Source: Thermoanaerobacterium saccharolyticum
Lineage (GTDB): Bacteria > Bacillota > Thermoanaerobacteria > Thermoanaerobacterales > Thermoanaerobacteraceae
Length of the DNA stretch: 48,496 nt
Assembly: GCF_000747665.1 (NCBI RefSeq)
Contig: NZ_BBKT01000033.1
Span: 1-48,496, forward strand
Reading direction: 5' to 3'
A program made the translations under genes and the position numbers. This document shows positions 37,223 through 45,775 of this stretch, in pieces. The notes under the pieces were generated by a model, which did no database searches, was not told the DNA's origin, and saw nothing but the letters and a program-made list of their open reading frames with translations. Numbering within the stretch: position 1 is the first letter of the stretch; each line of letters begins with the position of its first letter.

Positions 37223-38019
37223 ATGAATAATTTACAAGTTTTTAAAATACAGAATTTGGAGAACTCAAGGTTCTCATTATCGATGGGAAGGAATACTTCC
37301 CTGCAACAGATTGTGCGAGGATGCTGGGATATAGTAACCCACACAAGGCAGTAATAGATCATTGTAAGTACCTAACAAAACGTGAGGTACCCCATCCGCA
37401 AAATCCTGAAAAAACCATCAACATTAATTATATTTCCGAAGGTGATTTGTTCAGGCTTATAGTTAAATCCCAACTTCCTGCCGCTGAACGCTTTGAGAGA
37501 TGGGTCTTTGATGAAGTGCTGCCCACGATCAGAAAATATGGAGTTTATGCTACGGATAAAGTTATCGAAGAGATGATTTCCAATCCGGAGTACGGCATCC
37601 GACTTTTCTCCGAACTGAAGGCAGAGCGCGACAGACGGAAAGCTTTAGAAATAGAAAATGCAAAGAATAAACAGATTATCAGCGAGTTAAAACCCAAGGC
37701 GAGCTATTATGATCTCATATTGCAAAACAAAAGCCTTGTGCCGATCAGCAAGATTGCCAAGGATTACGGAATGTCTGGCCGCGCTTTCAATAAGCTGCTT
37801 CATGAGCTTGGAGTACAGTACAAAATGGGAAACTGCTGGCTTTTATATCAGGAGTACGCTGCTCAAGGATACACGCAATCCAAGACCCATGCTATTGATG
37901 CAGAAAGAAGCGTAATGCACACATATTGGACACAAAAAGGAAGGCTATTTATCTATGACCTTCTTAAAAACAAGAAAGGTATATTGCCTGTAATCGAACG
38001 TGAACAAAAAAGCGCATAA
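37223..38019 (+). pseudogene. Phage antirepressor (Bro-N plus KilAC), 1-base deletion
   Basis: ATG 37223 (ggagga upstream) starts MNNLQVFK; after a lost A near 37245 the frame continues TEFGELKVLIIDGKEYFPAT, a Bro-N domain (CARMLGYSNPHKAV ... RFERWVFDEVLPTIRKYG). The C-terminal half is a KilA-C/ANT domain (SYYDLILQNKSLVPISKIAKDYGMSGRAFNKLLHELGVQY). Such proteins relieve repressor control in prophages. The open part starts at ATG 37321 and would lack the first 32 residues. Confidence 0.85.
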
Positions 38020-38033
38020 GCAGGGGTATTACC

Positions 38034-38459
38034 ATGAGTATAAGCAAGTTTAACGCGGAAGGATATTACGACCCCACACCCTATGAAGCACTGCTTAGGA
38101 TTGAGCGGGAAGCCAGGATAGCGCCTTACAGACCGATGGTGTTTATCTGCAGCCCATATGCCGTGGACACTGAACGCAATATCCGTAAGGCTCAGGGGTA
38201 CTGCCGCTTTGCAGTGAGCATGAATTGCATACCTATTGCTCCGCATCTTTTGTTTCCGCAGTTTATGGACGACGATGATGAACAAATGCGGAATCTGGGC
38301 TTGTTCTTTGGCATGGTGCTGATGTCAAAGTGTTCAGAAGTGTGGGTGTTTGGCAGAAAAATTACTAAAGGGATGTCCATTGAGATTGAAAAGGCAAAGC
38401 AGCGCAGCATTCCGATCCGGTATTTTAATGAAAGATGCGAGGAGGTGCGGTGTAAGTGA
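38034..38459 (+). CDS. DUF4406-type phage protein (nucleoside deoxyribosyltransferase-like)
   Basis: A 141-residue Rossmann-type protein with MVFICSPYAVDTERNIRKAQGYCRFAV and an internal SEVWVFGRKITKGMSIEIEKAKQRSIPIRYF, the pattern of DUF4406/nucleoside 2-deoxyribosyltransferase relatives common in phage replication modules. It may act on nucleotides, but a catalytic role is not shown. It overlaps the primase gene by four bases. Confidence 0.8.
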   Translation: MSISKFNAEGYYDPTPYEALLRIEREARIAPYRPMVFICSPYAVDTERNIRKAQGYCRFAVSMNCIPIAPHLLFPQFMDDDDEQMRNLGLFFGMVLMSKCSEVWVFGRKITKGMSIEIEKAKQRSIPIRYFNERCEEVRCK

Positions 38460-39534
38460 GCATCTCATTTCCTAAAGAACTGGCTGAACGGAAGCAATGG
38501 ATATGCTGGCGTCTGGAACCAAACACAAAGGACGGAAGAGACAGTAAAATCCCTTACAATCCCTTAACCGGTAGCAAAGCCTCAAGTACTAACCCAAACG
38601 ACTGGTCGACCCTTGACGAAGCGATTGCGGCAAAAGAACAATATCTCTATACCGGATTGGGTTTTGTATTCGCAAAAGGCGGAGGCTTAGTAGGAGTTGA
38701 CATTGATCACTGCCGCGACAAAAACACTGGGGGATTAAACGATACCGCCAAGGCTATCCTTGAGCGGTTTCCGTCCTATACGGAAATCAGTCCTTCAGGA
38801 ACCGGGCTTCATATCTTCTATAAAGGGGAGATGCCTGCCAAGGGCAATAAAAACACTAAAACCGGTGTTGAAATGTATGCCCACAGTAGATACTTCACAA
38901 TGACTGGCGAGCGACTGCCAGGAACTCCTGATTACATTGCTGAAGATAACGGAGCACTGGCCTGGTACATGAGAATTATATCAAAAGCAAAAAGCGGAAA
39001 AGGAAAAGCAAGAAAGACCGTAAGGGGGTTAAGCTAGAGCCGCTTACAGATGAAGAAATTCTGGAGAAAGCCCGGACAGCCGAAAACCATAAGGAATTTA
39101 ACCTGCTATGGGAAGGAAAATGGCAGGAAGCGGGGTATCCCAGCCAGTCCGAAGCCGACCTTGCCCTTTGCTGTATGCTGGCTTTCTGGTCAGGCAAAAA
39201 CAAAGAGCAGATGGACAGGCTGTTTAGAAATTCCGGGTTATTCCGGGAAAAATGGGATACGGTACATCATGCAAATGGAGCAACATATGGGCAGGAGACA
39301 CTGGACAAGGCCATTGAAGCCACAGAGAACGTATACAGCCGCGAAAGCGAGTTGGTTATCTTTGAACATGAGGGTAGGTATTACCGAACCAGAGGCGAAA
39401 GCGTGTACCCTATAACAAACTTTATTATTCAGCCGGTGGAGATGATTGTATCAGAAGATGAAACGCAGATGACCGCATTGAAAGAGCGCTGCGATGTCAG
39501 CGGTTTTGAGATCACAGATATTGAGCCTCTTTAA
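38456..39534 (+). pseudogene. Prim-Pol (AEP) primase, frameshifted and missing its helicase part
   Basis: GTG 38456 opens an archaeo-eukaryotic-type primase domain: FPKELAERKQWICWRLEP, the metal site VGVDIDHC and SPSGTGLHIFYKG, as in phage bifunctional primase-polymerases. A lost base in the A/G-rich stretch 38990-39040 shifts the frame; it continues as LEPLTDEEILEKARTAENHK and through WSGKNKEQMDRLFRNSGL to a stop at 39534. Family members carry a helicase or DUF927-like half after VYPITNFIIQPVEMIVSE; here that half is absent and the end is abrupt. An internal deletion is likely. Confidence 0.78.
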
Positions 39535-39973
39535 CCTCAAAAAAGGTAACGCGGCTGCTGTTGAAGCTTTGAAAGATTATAACAGCATGCAGTACATTAT
39601 CGAACACAGTGATGAGGATATATATGAAGTTGAAACCCGTATGACAAGCCCTCACAGTGCAAAGATTATCGGAGTTCCGGGCAAACACAATTCCAAAAGC
39701 GGCGAAGAACGCCTTGATGCTTGCCTTGACGAGATTGATGTGTTGAAAGAACGTTACAGACGGGCATTAGAATATATGGAGTGGTTCAAGCCTGCTTGGG
39801 AAGCCTTGTCGGAGAAAGAGCAGTTTATACTGACAGAATTTTTTGTCAACGATGTGAGTAAGACGGAAGCTGTAGCAAACATAGGCGAGAAGCTGTTTCT
39901 TGAAAGGGCACAGGTGTACCGCAGGAAGGACAAGGCGCTTAATCATCTGGCACTGCTTTTATATGGGAAGTAG
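39494..39973 (+). CDS. ArpU/RinA-like phage late regulator
   Basis: A 159-codon frame; the conserved part begins near KKGNAAAVEALKDYNSMQYI. It contains RLDACLDEIDVLKERYRRALEYMEWFKPAWEALSEKEQFILTEFF and a sigma-like HTH (KTEAVANIGEKLFLERAQVYRRKDKALNHLALLL), as in ArpU/RinA activators of late or packaging genes. ATG 39494 lies inside the primase end and has no ribosome site; TTG 39521 is an alternative. The original 5' end may have been lost in the same deletion that cut the primase. Confidence 0.75.
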   Translation: MSAVLRSQILSLFNLKKGNAAAVEALKDYNSMQYIIEHSDEDIYEVETRMTSPHSAKIIGVPGKHNSKSGEERLDACLDEIDVLKERYRRALEYMEWFKPAWEALSEKEQFILTEFFVNDVSKTEAVANIGEKLFLERAQVYRRKDKALNHLALLLYGK

Positions 39974-40004
39974 TTTAAGAAAATATCATTTTGCACGTTA
40001 AAAA

Positions 40005-40048
40005 GAAACCCACTTAGATAGAACTATCTACCTAAGTGGGTTTCTTTA
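40005..40048 (+). terminator. Terminator after the late regulator
   Basis: A 13-bp perfect stem, gaaacccacttag / ctaagtgggtttc, carries an inner gatag / tatc stem and a short T tail. Confidence 0.85.
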
Positions 40049-40164
40049 TGGCCTAATGTATTGCGCTTAATAAAAGATCGTTGGATCTATTGCTTTTTAG
40101 TATACGCTCTTTATAAAAAAAATCCACTTAATTTTGAATAAATGAACTAATTGATGCATAAAAC

Positions 40165-40193
40165 TTGACAAGACGCATATAATATAGTATCAT
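40165..40193 (+). promoter_or_regulatory. Promoter of the toxin-antitoxin pair
   Basis: A perfect TTGACA (40165-40170) is followed after 17 bases by TATCAT (40188-40193), 24 bases before the toxin ATG. The short repeat gtatcattgtatcac overlaps the -10 and may be the antitoxin operator. Confidence 0.6.
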
Positions 40194-40216
40194 TGTATCA
40201 CAAAAGAGGTGATGCA

Positions 40217-40627
40217 ATGAATCAGCACTATAATCAGAATTATACCCGGGAACAGATTGATGAGATTTTGGAAATGATACATGACTGTATTAGAGAGGGC
40301 AGATTCATTATATCAAAAAATGAGAATAGGCAAGAAAACATAGATTTTATAAGTGAATATAACCTAAACAGCAGAAGGCAAAAGGAAATTTTACTGAAAA
40401 TAAAAACAGAAGATTTCTGCCATTCATTGCAAAATACGAAATTAGGATTTGAACATGAGGTTTTATATGTATTTTGTCCCCAGGTCATGTTATTTAACTT
40501 TGATGGCATCAAGGAGCTAGTTGATATTTATACTAAGTTTAACCTTATTGACAGTGAAAGCAGAAAACGAGTGGTTGTCATATCGTTTCATAAGCGAAAC
40601 AAGCCGATTGATTATCTTTTCCGATGA
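40217..40627 (+). CDS. Putative MqsR-like toxin of a Panacea-type toxin-antitoxin pair
   Basis: A 136-residue protein preceded by gaggtgatg. The layout (HDCIREGRFIIS ... EYNLNSRRQKEILLKIKTEDFCHSLQNTKLGFEHEVLYVFCPQVMLFN ... RVVVISFHKRNKPIDYLF) resembles MqsR-type mRNA interferases: an N-terminal helix, a central E-I-L-L-x-I and D-F segment, then a beta-sheet ending with VVVISFH. The resemblance is by eye and distant. Position just upstream of an MqsA-like/DUF4065 protein with its own promoter strongly supports a toxin. Codon use is AT-rich, unlike flanking phage genes, so it is a later insertion. Confidence 0.65.
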   Translation: MNQHYNQNYTREQIDEILEMIHDCIREGRFIISKNENRQENIDFISEYNLNSRRQKEILLKIKTEDFCHSLQNTKLGFEHEVLYVFCPQVMLFNFDGIKELVDIYTKFNLIDSESRKRVVVISFHKRNKPIDYLFR

Positions 40628-40658
40628 TCAATCAGAAAGTTTGAAAGGAGGTTGCCTT

Positions 40659-41657
40659 ATGAACAGGAATAAGACATTTTGCGAGGAATGCAGAAGAGAT
40701 GTTGAATACATGGTAGAAACTGCATCAATTAAGAGAAAGCTTAAAGGCGAAGAATATGAGTACACCGGAAAGAGGGCTATATGTACGGAATGTGGGAGTG
40801 AAGTCTATGCAGCGGATATAGAGGACGAAAATCTGAAGGCTTTATATGACGTGTATCGTCAAAAAAATGGTATTATTTCGCTGGAGAAGATATTAGAAAT
40901 TCCTCAAAAATACAATATTGGAAAACGTCCGCTGTCATTGCTTTTAGGTTGGGGAGAAATGACTTTTTCGCGATATTGTGAAGGCGATATGCCTACAAAA
41001 CAGTATTCGGATATCCTTCAAAAGATTTATGATGATCCTGCATATTATAAAGAATTACTGGAGAAAAATAAGGATAATTTAAAATCTCCGCAGGCATATG
41101 AAAAAAGTAAGCGGAAGGTGCAGGAACTGCTTGGGGAAGAAAAAAATGCGGGTTCAAAGCTGGACTCGATTATCCAATATCTGCTTTATAAGTGCGAGGA
41201 CATAACTCCTTTGGCTTTACAAAAGGCGTTATATTATGTCCAGGGCTTTTATTACGCTTTTGAAGGACGGTTTCTTTTTGAAGAAGACTGTGAGGCATGG
41301 GTTCATGGACCGGTTTACAGGGATGTGTATAACAGATATTCATCCTATCGGTTTGACCCTATTGAAAGTGTGGAAGATTTTGATGAATCGGTTTTTACAA
41401 CCTCTGAAAAAGCGATACTGGATAGCGTTATTAAAAACTTCTGCTGTTATAGCGGAAAAACATTAGAAAAGTTTACGCATTTGGAAAAGCCATGGCTGCA
41501 TACCAGAGATGGATTGCCGGTGGATGTGCATTCTAACCGTATAATACCAAAAAAATTGATTGGGGAATATTTCGTTGCTGTGAAAGAAAAATTCCGTATG
41601 CTTACTCCTGGAGATATAGAAGTATACTCGAAAGCTATCTTTGAACAAATAAACTGA
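40659..41657 (+). CDS. Panacea (DUF4065) antitoxin with MqsA-like zinc and HTH domains
   Basis: A 332-residue protein. An N-terminal zinc site (Cys8, Cys11, Cys42, Cys45) and an MqsA/YgiT-type HTH (about 74-115, ISLEKILEIPQKYNIGKRPL and LLLGWGEMTFSRYCEGDMP) are followed from about 190 by a DUF4065/SocA domain (SIIQYLLYKCEDITPLALQKALYYVQGFY, WVHGPVYRDVYNRY). Published work describes DUF4065 (Panacea) as a broadly used antitoxin domain. ATG 40659 has aaaggagg upstream. It would neutralise the upstream protein and repress the operon. Both genes are intact inside a decaying prophage. Confidence 0.85.
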   Translation: MNRNKTFCEECRRDVEYMVETASIKRKLKGEEYEYTGKRAICTECGSEVYAADIEDENLKALYDVYRQKNGIISLEKILEIPQKYNIGKRPLSLLLGWGEMTFSRYCEGDMPTKQYSDILQKIYDDPAYYKELLEKNKDNLKSPQAYEKSKRKVQELLGEEKNAGSKLDSIIQYLLYKCEDITPLALQKALYYVQGFYYAFEGRFLFEEDCEAWVHGPVYRDVYNRYSSYRFDPIESVEDFDESVFTTSEKAILDSVIKNFCCYSGKTLEKFTHLEKPWLHTRDGLPVDVHSNRIIPKKLIGEYFVAVKEKFRMLTPGDIEVYSKAIFEQIN

Positions 41658-41754
41658 TATTTTTGCATTCCTTTTAGATGAGATTTTTATGAGATGAAAT
41701 TAATTAAAAAGCCAAATATAATGATATTATGAAAAGTTATGGATAAGCCTTCAT

Positions 41755-41782
41755 GGGATGAACCCGCGAGGGCTTTTTTTAT
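41755..41782 (+). terminator. Terminator-like hairpin before the HNH gene
   Basis: Segment aagcc ... ggctt with inner ggg/ccc pairing, then a run of seven T. The stem is imperfect. Confidence 0.45.
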
Positions 41783-41802
41783 ACCCTGAAGGAGGTGGCC
41801 AG

Positions 41803-42162
41803 ATGCCAAGAAAACCAAAAAGGCCTTGCTCATTTCCTGGTTGTCCGGAACTGACGGACGGAAGGTACTGCGACACGCATCAAAGGCAAGTGGATGCTTA
41901 TTACAACAAAAATGAACGAGATCCACAAACAATAAAAAGCTATGACCGGAGATGGATACGAATCCGGGACAGATATATCTCAGAGCATCCGCTTTGCGAG
42001 GAGTGTAAAAAGTGCGGAAGGCTCACTCCAGCCGAAGAGCTGCATCATATTATCCCTTTATCTAAAAGCGGAACCAATGCAGACAGCAACCTTATGAGCC
42101 TGTGCAAACAATGTCACTCATCGATCACTGCCCGCGAAGGAGAACGATGGGCAAGACGGTAG
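41803..42162 (+). CDS. Phage HNH endonuclease next to the packaging genes
   Basis: A 119-residue HNH nuclease with zinc cysteines (CSFPGCPELTDGRYCDTH and HPLCEECKKCGR) and the HNH core ELHHIIPLSKSG ... NLMSLCKQCHSSITARE. In HK97-like phages an HNH protein of this type is placed directly before the small terminase and assists DNA packaging. ATG 41803 has aaggaggtgg upstream. It is intact although the adjacent terminase gene is dead. Confidence 0.9.
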   Translation: MPRKPKRPCSFPGCPELTDGRYCDTHQRQVDAYYNKNERDPQTIKSYDRRWIRIRDRYISEHPLCEECKKCGRLTPAEELHHIIPLSKSGTNADSNLMSLCKQCHSSITAREGERWARR

Positions 42163-42383
42163 GGGGGTCAAAATCTCTAGTGAAGTAGTTTTGTGCAACG
42201 GGTGGGGGGTCACGCGGGAAAAATCGCAGTTTCAAACGGGGTATATCCCTCGTCGTCGCAAACTGCGCTGTGCTGCGCCCTCCTGACGGCGGGCATTCGC
42301 TCCGATTAAGTTACTCCTCCTCTCCCCACAAAGCCTGCGGCTTTGCGGGGGTCCCAATTAATTTTAGAATCGAGGTGATGTGT
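42163..42383. other. Non-coding stretch before terminase, possible cos/packaging region
   Basis: It contains two G runs followed by gtca (ggggggtcaaaat at 42163 and ggggggtcacgcg near 42205) and a hairpin ccccacaaagcc / ggctttgcgggg (42324-42350, one mismatch). In related phages the cohesive-end site lies between HNH and terminase genes. No gene is seen. The assignment rests on position only. Confidence 0.35.
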
Positions 42384-42935
42384 ATGGCAAAAGACGGTAC
42401 CAACCGCGGCGGGGCGCGCATTGGCACAGGACAGAAGAAAAAGCCGCTGGCGGATAAGATTTTGAAAGGAATCCTGGCAGACGAAAGCTTATGGTAATGG
42501 AGTTTACGGACGCTGCGGAACTGGAAGGACAGAGCATGCCGCCGCCGAGGGATTATCTTGCCGCAAAGCAAAAGAACGGCAAAACAACCCTGGCGGTAGA
42601 AATATACGAAAAAACATGGCAGTGGCTTAAGGAACGCAGATGTGTTCATCTTATTCCTGCGTAGCTTATAGAGCAATATGCCCAGAACGTGGCACGGTGG
42701 ATCCAGTGCGAAGAATGTATCACCGAGTTTGGCTTTCTTGCCAAGCATCCGACAACCGGCAACGCCATCCCGTCGCCTTATGTGGGCTATGAGTCAAAGC
42801 TTCATGAAACAGGCCAATAACCTATGGTATCAAATTTATCAAGTCGTGCGGGAAAACTGAGTCAGCGAATTTAAAGGGGCAACTCCCCACGACGACGCTA
42901 TGGAGCGGCTGCTTACTGCAAGAAGAGGTGGTTGA
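42384..42935 (+). pseudogene. Small terminase subunit (P27 family), several lesions
   Basis: ATG 42384 (gaggtgatg upstream) starts MAKDGTNRGGARIGTGQKKK, the usual opening of P27-type small terminases. A lost base near 42490 shifts to AELEGQSMPPPRDYLAAKQK and ERRCVHLIPA, then TAG (42662), then LIEQYAQNVARWIQCEE; an extra G near 42786 shifts to AMSQSFMKQANNLWYQIYQV, then another stop and the tail PHDDAMERLLTARRGG. At least two frameshifts and two stops: clearly dead. Confidence 0.85.
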
Positions 42936-42936
42936 T

Positions 42937-44062
42937 TTGAATATACAGAAAATCAGAGCCGGGCTGTTGAATCCCGCGGCATATAATCCTCGCAAGGACT
43001 TAAAGCCCGTCGATAAGGAATATGAAAAGCTGAAACGCTCGATAGAGGAATTCGGCTATGTGGAGCCGGTTATCTGGAACCAAAAGACCGGCAATGTGGT
43101 AGGCGGGCATCAATGCCTGAAGGTGCTGCTGGACTTGGGACAGACTGAGATAGACTGCGTCGTGGTGGAGATTGACCCGCAGAGAGAAAGAGCGCTCAAC
43201 CTTGCCTTAAACAAGATTCAGGGCGAGTGGGACGAAAACAAGCTGGCCGAACTGATGGCCGAGTTGGATGCAGGCGCGTTTGATGTGTGGCGACTCTACG
43301 AAGGATGAAGATTTTGAGAAGTTGATGGACGGGGGTCACGCGCAGATGGCAGTTACCTCCCCGCCATACGGAGTGGGCAAAGAATATGAGAAGGCCGGAA
43401 TCGAGCCGTGGTTTGAAACCGTCCGCCCGGTGATCAAAAACCTGTGCAGGCATGCGGATATTGTTTGCTGGAATTTAAGTGATTTATATGCCACAGGCTC
43501 CCAGTTTATTGAGCCCACCAGCGTTTACAGTGTGAATATGTTTTTGGACAACGGTTACCGACCTATCTGGATCCGTATTTGGAAGAAGCAGGGGCAGAAT
43601 TTCGGCGTAGGCCCATATCACCTTGTTTCAAACAAACCGGTGCAGCAGTATGAATATATTTCCGCCTTCAGCAATAAAGGAAAAGTTGAGGAATATAACG
43701 ATCAGGAATATGTGTGGCTTTCGGCCTTTGCGGGACACAGTTATAAATTTGTGAAGCGGCTTACAAAGGAAGAACGCAAGAAATGGGGCTATGCTGGCAT
43801 ATGGGAGATGACGACTGTCAGGGCAAATAAGGAGCATCCGGCCATGTTCCCAGTGGAGCTTCCGTGGCGCTGCATCAAAATGCACAGCGACAAAGGCGGT
43901 ATTGTGCTTGAACCGTTCTCCGGCAGTGGCACCACTATCATCGCGACTGAACAGACCGGGCGCAAATGCTATGCGATGGAGCTTTCCACTATTTACTGTG
44001 ATTTAGCTGTTAAGCGCTGGGAGGACTTCACCGGCGAAAAAGCCGTCAAACTGGAGGGTTAA
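42937..44062 (+). pseudogene. ParB-like/DNA methyltransferase fusion with internal deletion
   Basis: The frame from TTG 42937 (gaggtgg upstream) is a ParB-type nuclease-like domain (LLNPAAYNPRKDLKP, VGGHQCLKVLLDLG) ending at 43308. Another frame from about 43276 gives MCGDSTKDEDFEKLMDGG, then the methyltransferase motifs TSPPYGVGKEYEKAG and EPFSGSGTTIIATEQTG (beta-class N6-adenine/N4-cytosine order). In related phages these are one protein with a linker of roughly 50-60 residues; here the linker is gone and the frames do not match at GAFDV/MCGDST. The methyltransferase part is otherwise complete. Confidence 0.75.
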
Positions 44063-44063
44063 G

Positions 44064-44693
44064 GTTTATGGATACAAGCTGGCGACCATGATCAAGGTGT
44101 CAGAGGAACTGTTAAATGACAGCGTATTCAACCTTGAGCAGTATATCGCCAAAGAGTTTGCTCGCCGAATCGGAGCGAAAGGGGAGGAAGCATTCTTTAT
44201 CGGCGATGGCTCTGGCAAGCCAACCGGTATCTTGGCGGATAACGGCGGTGGCGAAATAGGAGTAACCGCGGCAAGCGCGACAGCCATTACCTTTGACGAG
44301 ATCATGGACTTGTTCTACAGCCTAAAGTCTCCGTACCGCAGGAACGCTGTATTCATTATGAACGATTCGACAATTAAAGCTATAAGGAAACTTAAAGACA
44401 ACAACGGTCAGTATCTCTGGCAGCCTTCTGTAACTGCGGGAACGCCGGACACTATCCTCAATCGTCCAGTTAAAACGTCTGCATTCATGCCAGCCATTGC
44501 CACCGGAGCAAAGACGATTGTATTCGGCGATTTTTCTTATTACTGGGTGGCAGACCGTCAAGGCAGGGTTTTTAAGCGGCTTAATGAGTTGTATGCTGCG
44601 ACCGGACAAGTTGGATTCATGGCAACACAACGTGTAGATGGCAAGCTGGTACTGGCAGAAGCAGTCAAGATACTGCAGCAGAAATCGATTTAA
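44064..44693 (+). pseudogene. HK97-type major capsid protein, C-terminal part only
   Basis: The frame begins abruptly two bases after the methyltransferase stop, without a start signal: YGYKLATMIKVSEELLNDSV, then a FARRIGAKGEEAFFIGDGSGKPTGIL segment and RPVKTSAFMP to 44693. These are the middle and end of an HK97-fold capsid protein, which usually has about 400 residues. Roughly the first half, with the large terminase, portal and protease genes, is missing, so a large deletion joined the methyltransferase to the capsid gene. ATG 44088 could start a fragment but has no ribosome site. Confidence 0.85.
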
Positions 44694-44714
44694 TGAAAAC
44701 GGAGGTGCTGCGGC

Positions 44715-45023
44715 ATGGAACTTTTGGAGAAGGTTAAAGCAAACCTCATATTGCAGCACAGCGAAGACGACCCACTATTACAAGAGTATATCAAAGCTGC
44801 AGTGGCCTATGCAGAAAGCTATCAGAAAAAGCCGGAAGGATATTATGCCGAAAACTCCATGCCGCCCACCACCGAGCAGGCTGTCATTATGCTGTCGAGC
44901 CATTTTTATGAAAGCAGGGATGGCAGCACAGGCGGCTTTTTTGCTGACAACGTGCAGGCCGGACAGCAGGTATGGAATACGGTGAATATGCTGCTGCGGC
45001 TGGACCGGGATTGGAAGGTGTAA
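44715..45023 (+). CDS. Phage head-tail connector protein (gp6-like)
   Basis: A 102-residue, mostly helical protein with a cggaggtg site. The pattern LLEKVKANLILQHSEDDPLLQEYIKAAVAYAESY and TEQAVIMLSSHFYESRD is typical of gp6-like connectors that follow the capsid gene in HK97-like phages. First intact gene of the remaining structural block. Confidence 0.85.
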   Translation: MELLEKVKANLILQHSEDDPLLQEYIKAAVAYAESYQKKPEGYYAENSMPPTTEQAVIMLSSHFYESRDGSTGGFFADNVQAGQQVWNTVNMLLRLDRDWKV

Positions 45024-45026
45024 AGG

Positions 45027-45368
45027 CTATAAATCCTGCACATTCATTTTGTCAAGAGCCTTTTTACGTCTCTGTTTACCCCTGCAGGCGAAGTAAATCA
45101 CAAGCAGAATGACAGTTGGGATATTGTAGGTAAAGAAGAAAGCGGCTGTTGCGCCTACCCATCCAAAGACACTGGTGTTGGTATTTCCATAGGTGGTGGC
45201 TGACCATTCATAGATTTGATAACCCGAACCGGCAAGTGCGACACAGAAGCAAATAATAGGAAGTATTAATCCCAACCATTTATTATCTTTTTTAGATAGA
45301 AAAATCTGCAGCAATATTAAACCCGCATAGATAACGAGTGCCGCAGGAACTAAAAATGCAATCCTCAT
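45027..45368 (-). CDS. Small membrane protein of a reverse-strand cargo pair
   Basis: A 113-residue protein with three or four membrane segments (about 3-24, 32-52, 68-78 and 82-98) and a positively charged tail (CRGKQRRKKALDKM). Family unknown to me. Its ATG overlaps the stop of the DUF2089 gene by four bases, so the two are co-expressed against the direction of the phage late genes. It could alter the lysogen membrane, but no function can be read from sequence. Confidence 0.8.
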   Translation of the reverse strand: MRIAFLVPAALVIYAGLILLQIFLSKKDNKWLGLILPIICFCVALAGSGYQIYEWSATTYGNTNTSVFGWVGATAAFFFTYNIPTVILLVIYFACRGKQRRKKALDKMNVQDL

Positions 45369-45667
45369 TGTACTGCCTCCTTTATTTTTTTATACTCATT
45401 AATTAGGATTTTGGCAGTGTCAAAATCAATTTTGTCATTTACTGCCAATCGCTTAATCAGTGCGATATATGGATCATTTTCTGTATCTTCATTGATTTTT
45501 ATTTTTTGAATTAATTTGTCAAGCCGCAGGCGTACTGTGGGATACGTTACTCCGTATTGGCGAGCGATTTCCTTAAGAGATCCAGAGGCTTGAAGAAAAT
45601 TTTTAATGAATACCAGATCTTCATCTTCGAGGTTTGACATCCAATCAGGAACAATTTCGATGGCCAT
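45365..45667 (-). CDS. DUF2089-like HTH regulator
   Basis: A 100-residue protein with the pattern VPDWMSNLEDEDLVFIKNFL, then ASGSLKEIARQYGVTYPTVRLRLDKLIQKI (HTH about 30-55). DUF2089 proteins often pair with small membrane proteins. ATG 45667 has aaaggaggtg upstream. Its promoter overlaps a perfect 14-bp inverted repeat (45680-45716), which suggests autoregulation. The pair interrupts the order connector to head-closure of the late operon. Confidence 0.85.
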   Translation of the reverse strand: MAIEIVPDWMSNLEDEDLVFIKNFLQASGSLKEIARQYGVTYPTVRLRLDKLIQKIKINEDTENDPYIALIKRLAVNDKIDFDTAKILINEYKKIKEAVQ

Positions 45668-45679
45668 ATGAACACCTCC

Positions 45680-45716
45680 TTTAATAATATTAAGTTTATA
45701 GTTTAATATTATTAAA
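45680..45716. promoter_or_regulatory. Perfect 14-bp inverted repeat overlapping the DUF2089 promoter
   Basis: Arms tttaataatattaa (45680-45693) and ttaatattattaaa (45703-45716) are exact reverse complements around a 9-base centre. On the minus strand TTGACT (45716-45721) forms a -35 box, with TATAAA (45695-45700, spacer 15) or TAAACT (45693-45698, spacer 17) as -10. It is most likely the operator of the DUF2089 regulator. Confidence 0.7.
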
Positions 45717-45775
45717 GTCAAGGGAAAAACACAACTTTATTTTTGTATAAGAAAATATTTGAAAGGAGGCATTTG

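Noticed and set aside
39974-40164. Small RNA or CRISPR-like repeat around the 40005 hairpin
   Set aside because: It is a single inverted repeat with a T tail and an inner stem, best explained as a terminator. No spaced direct repeats exist here or elsewhere in the window.
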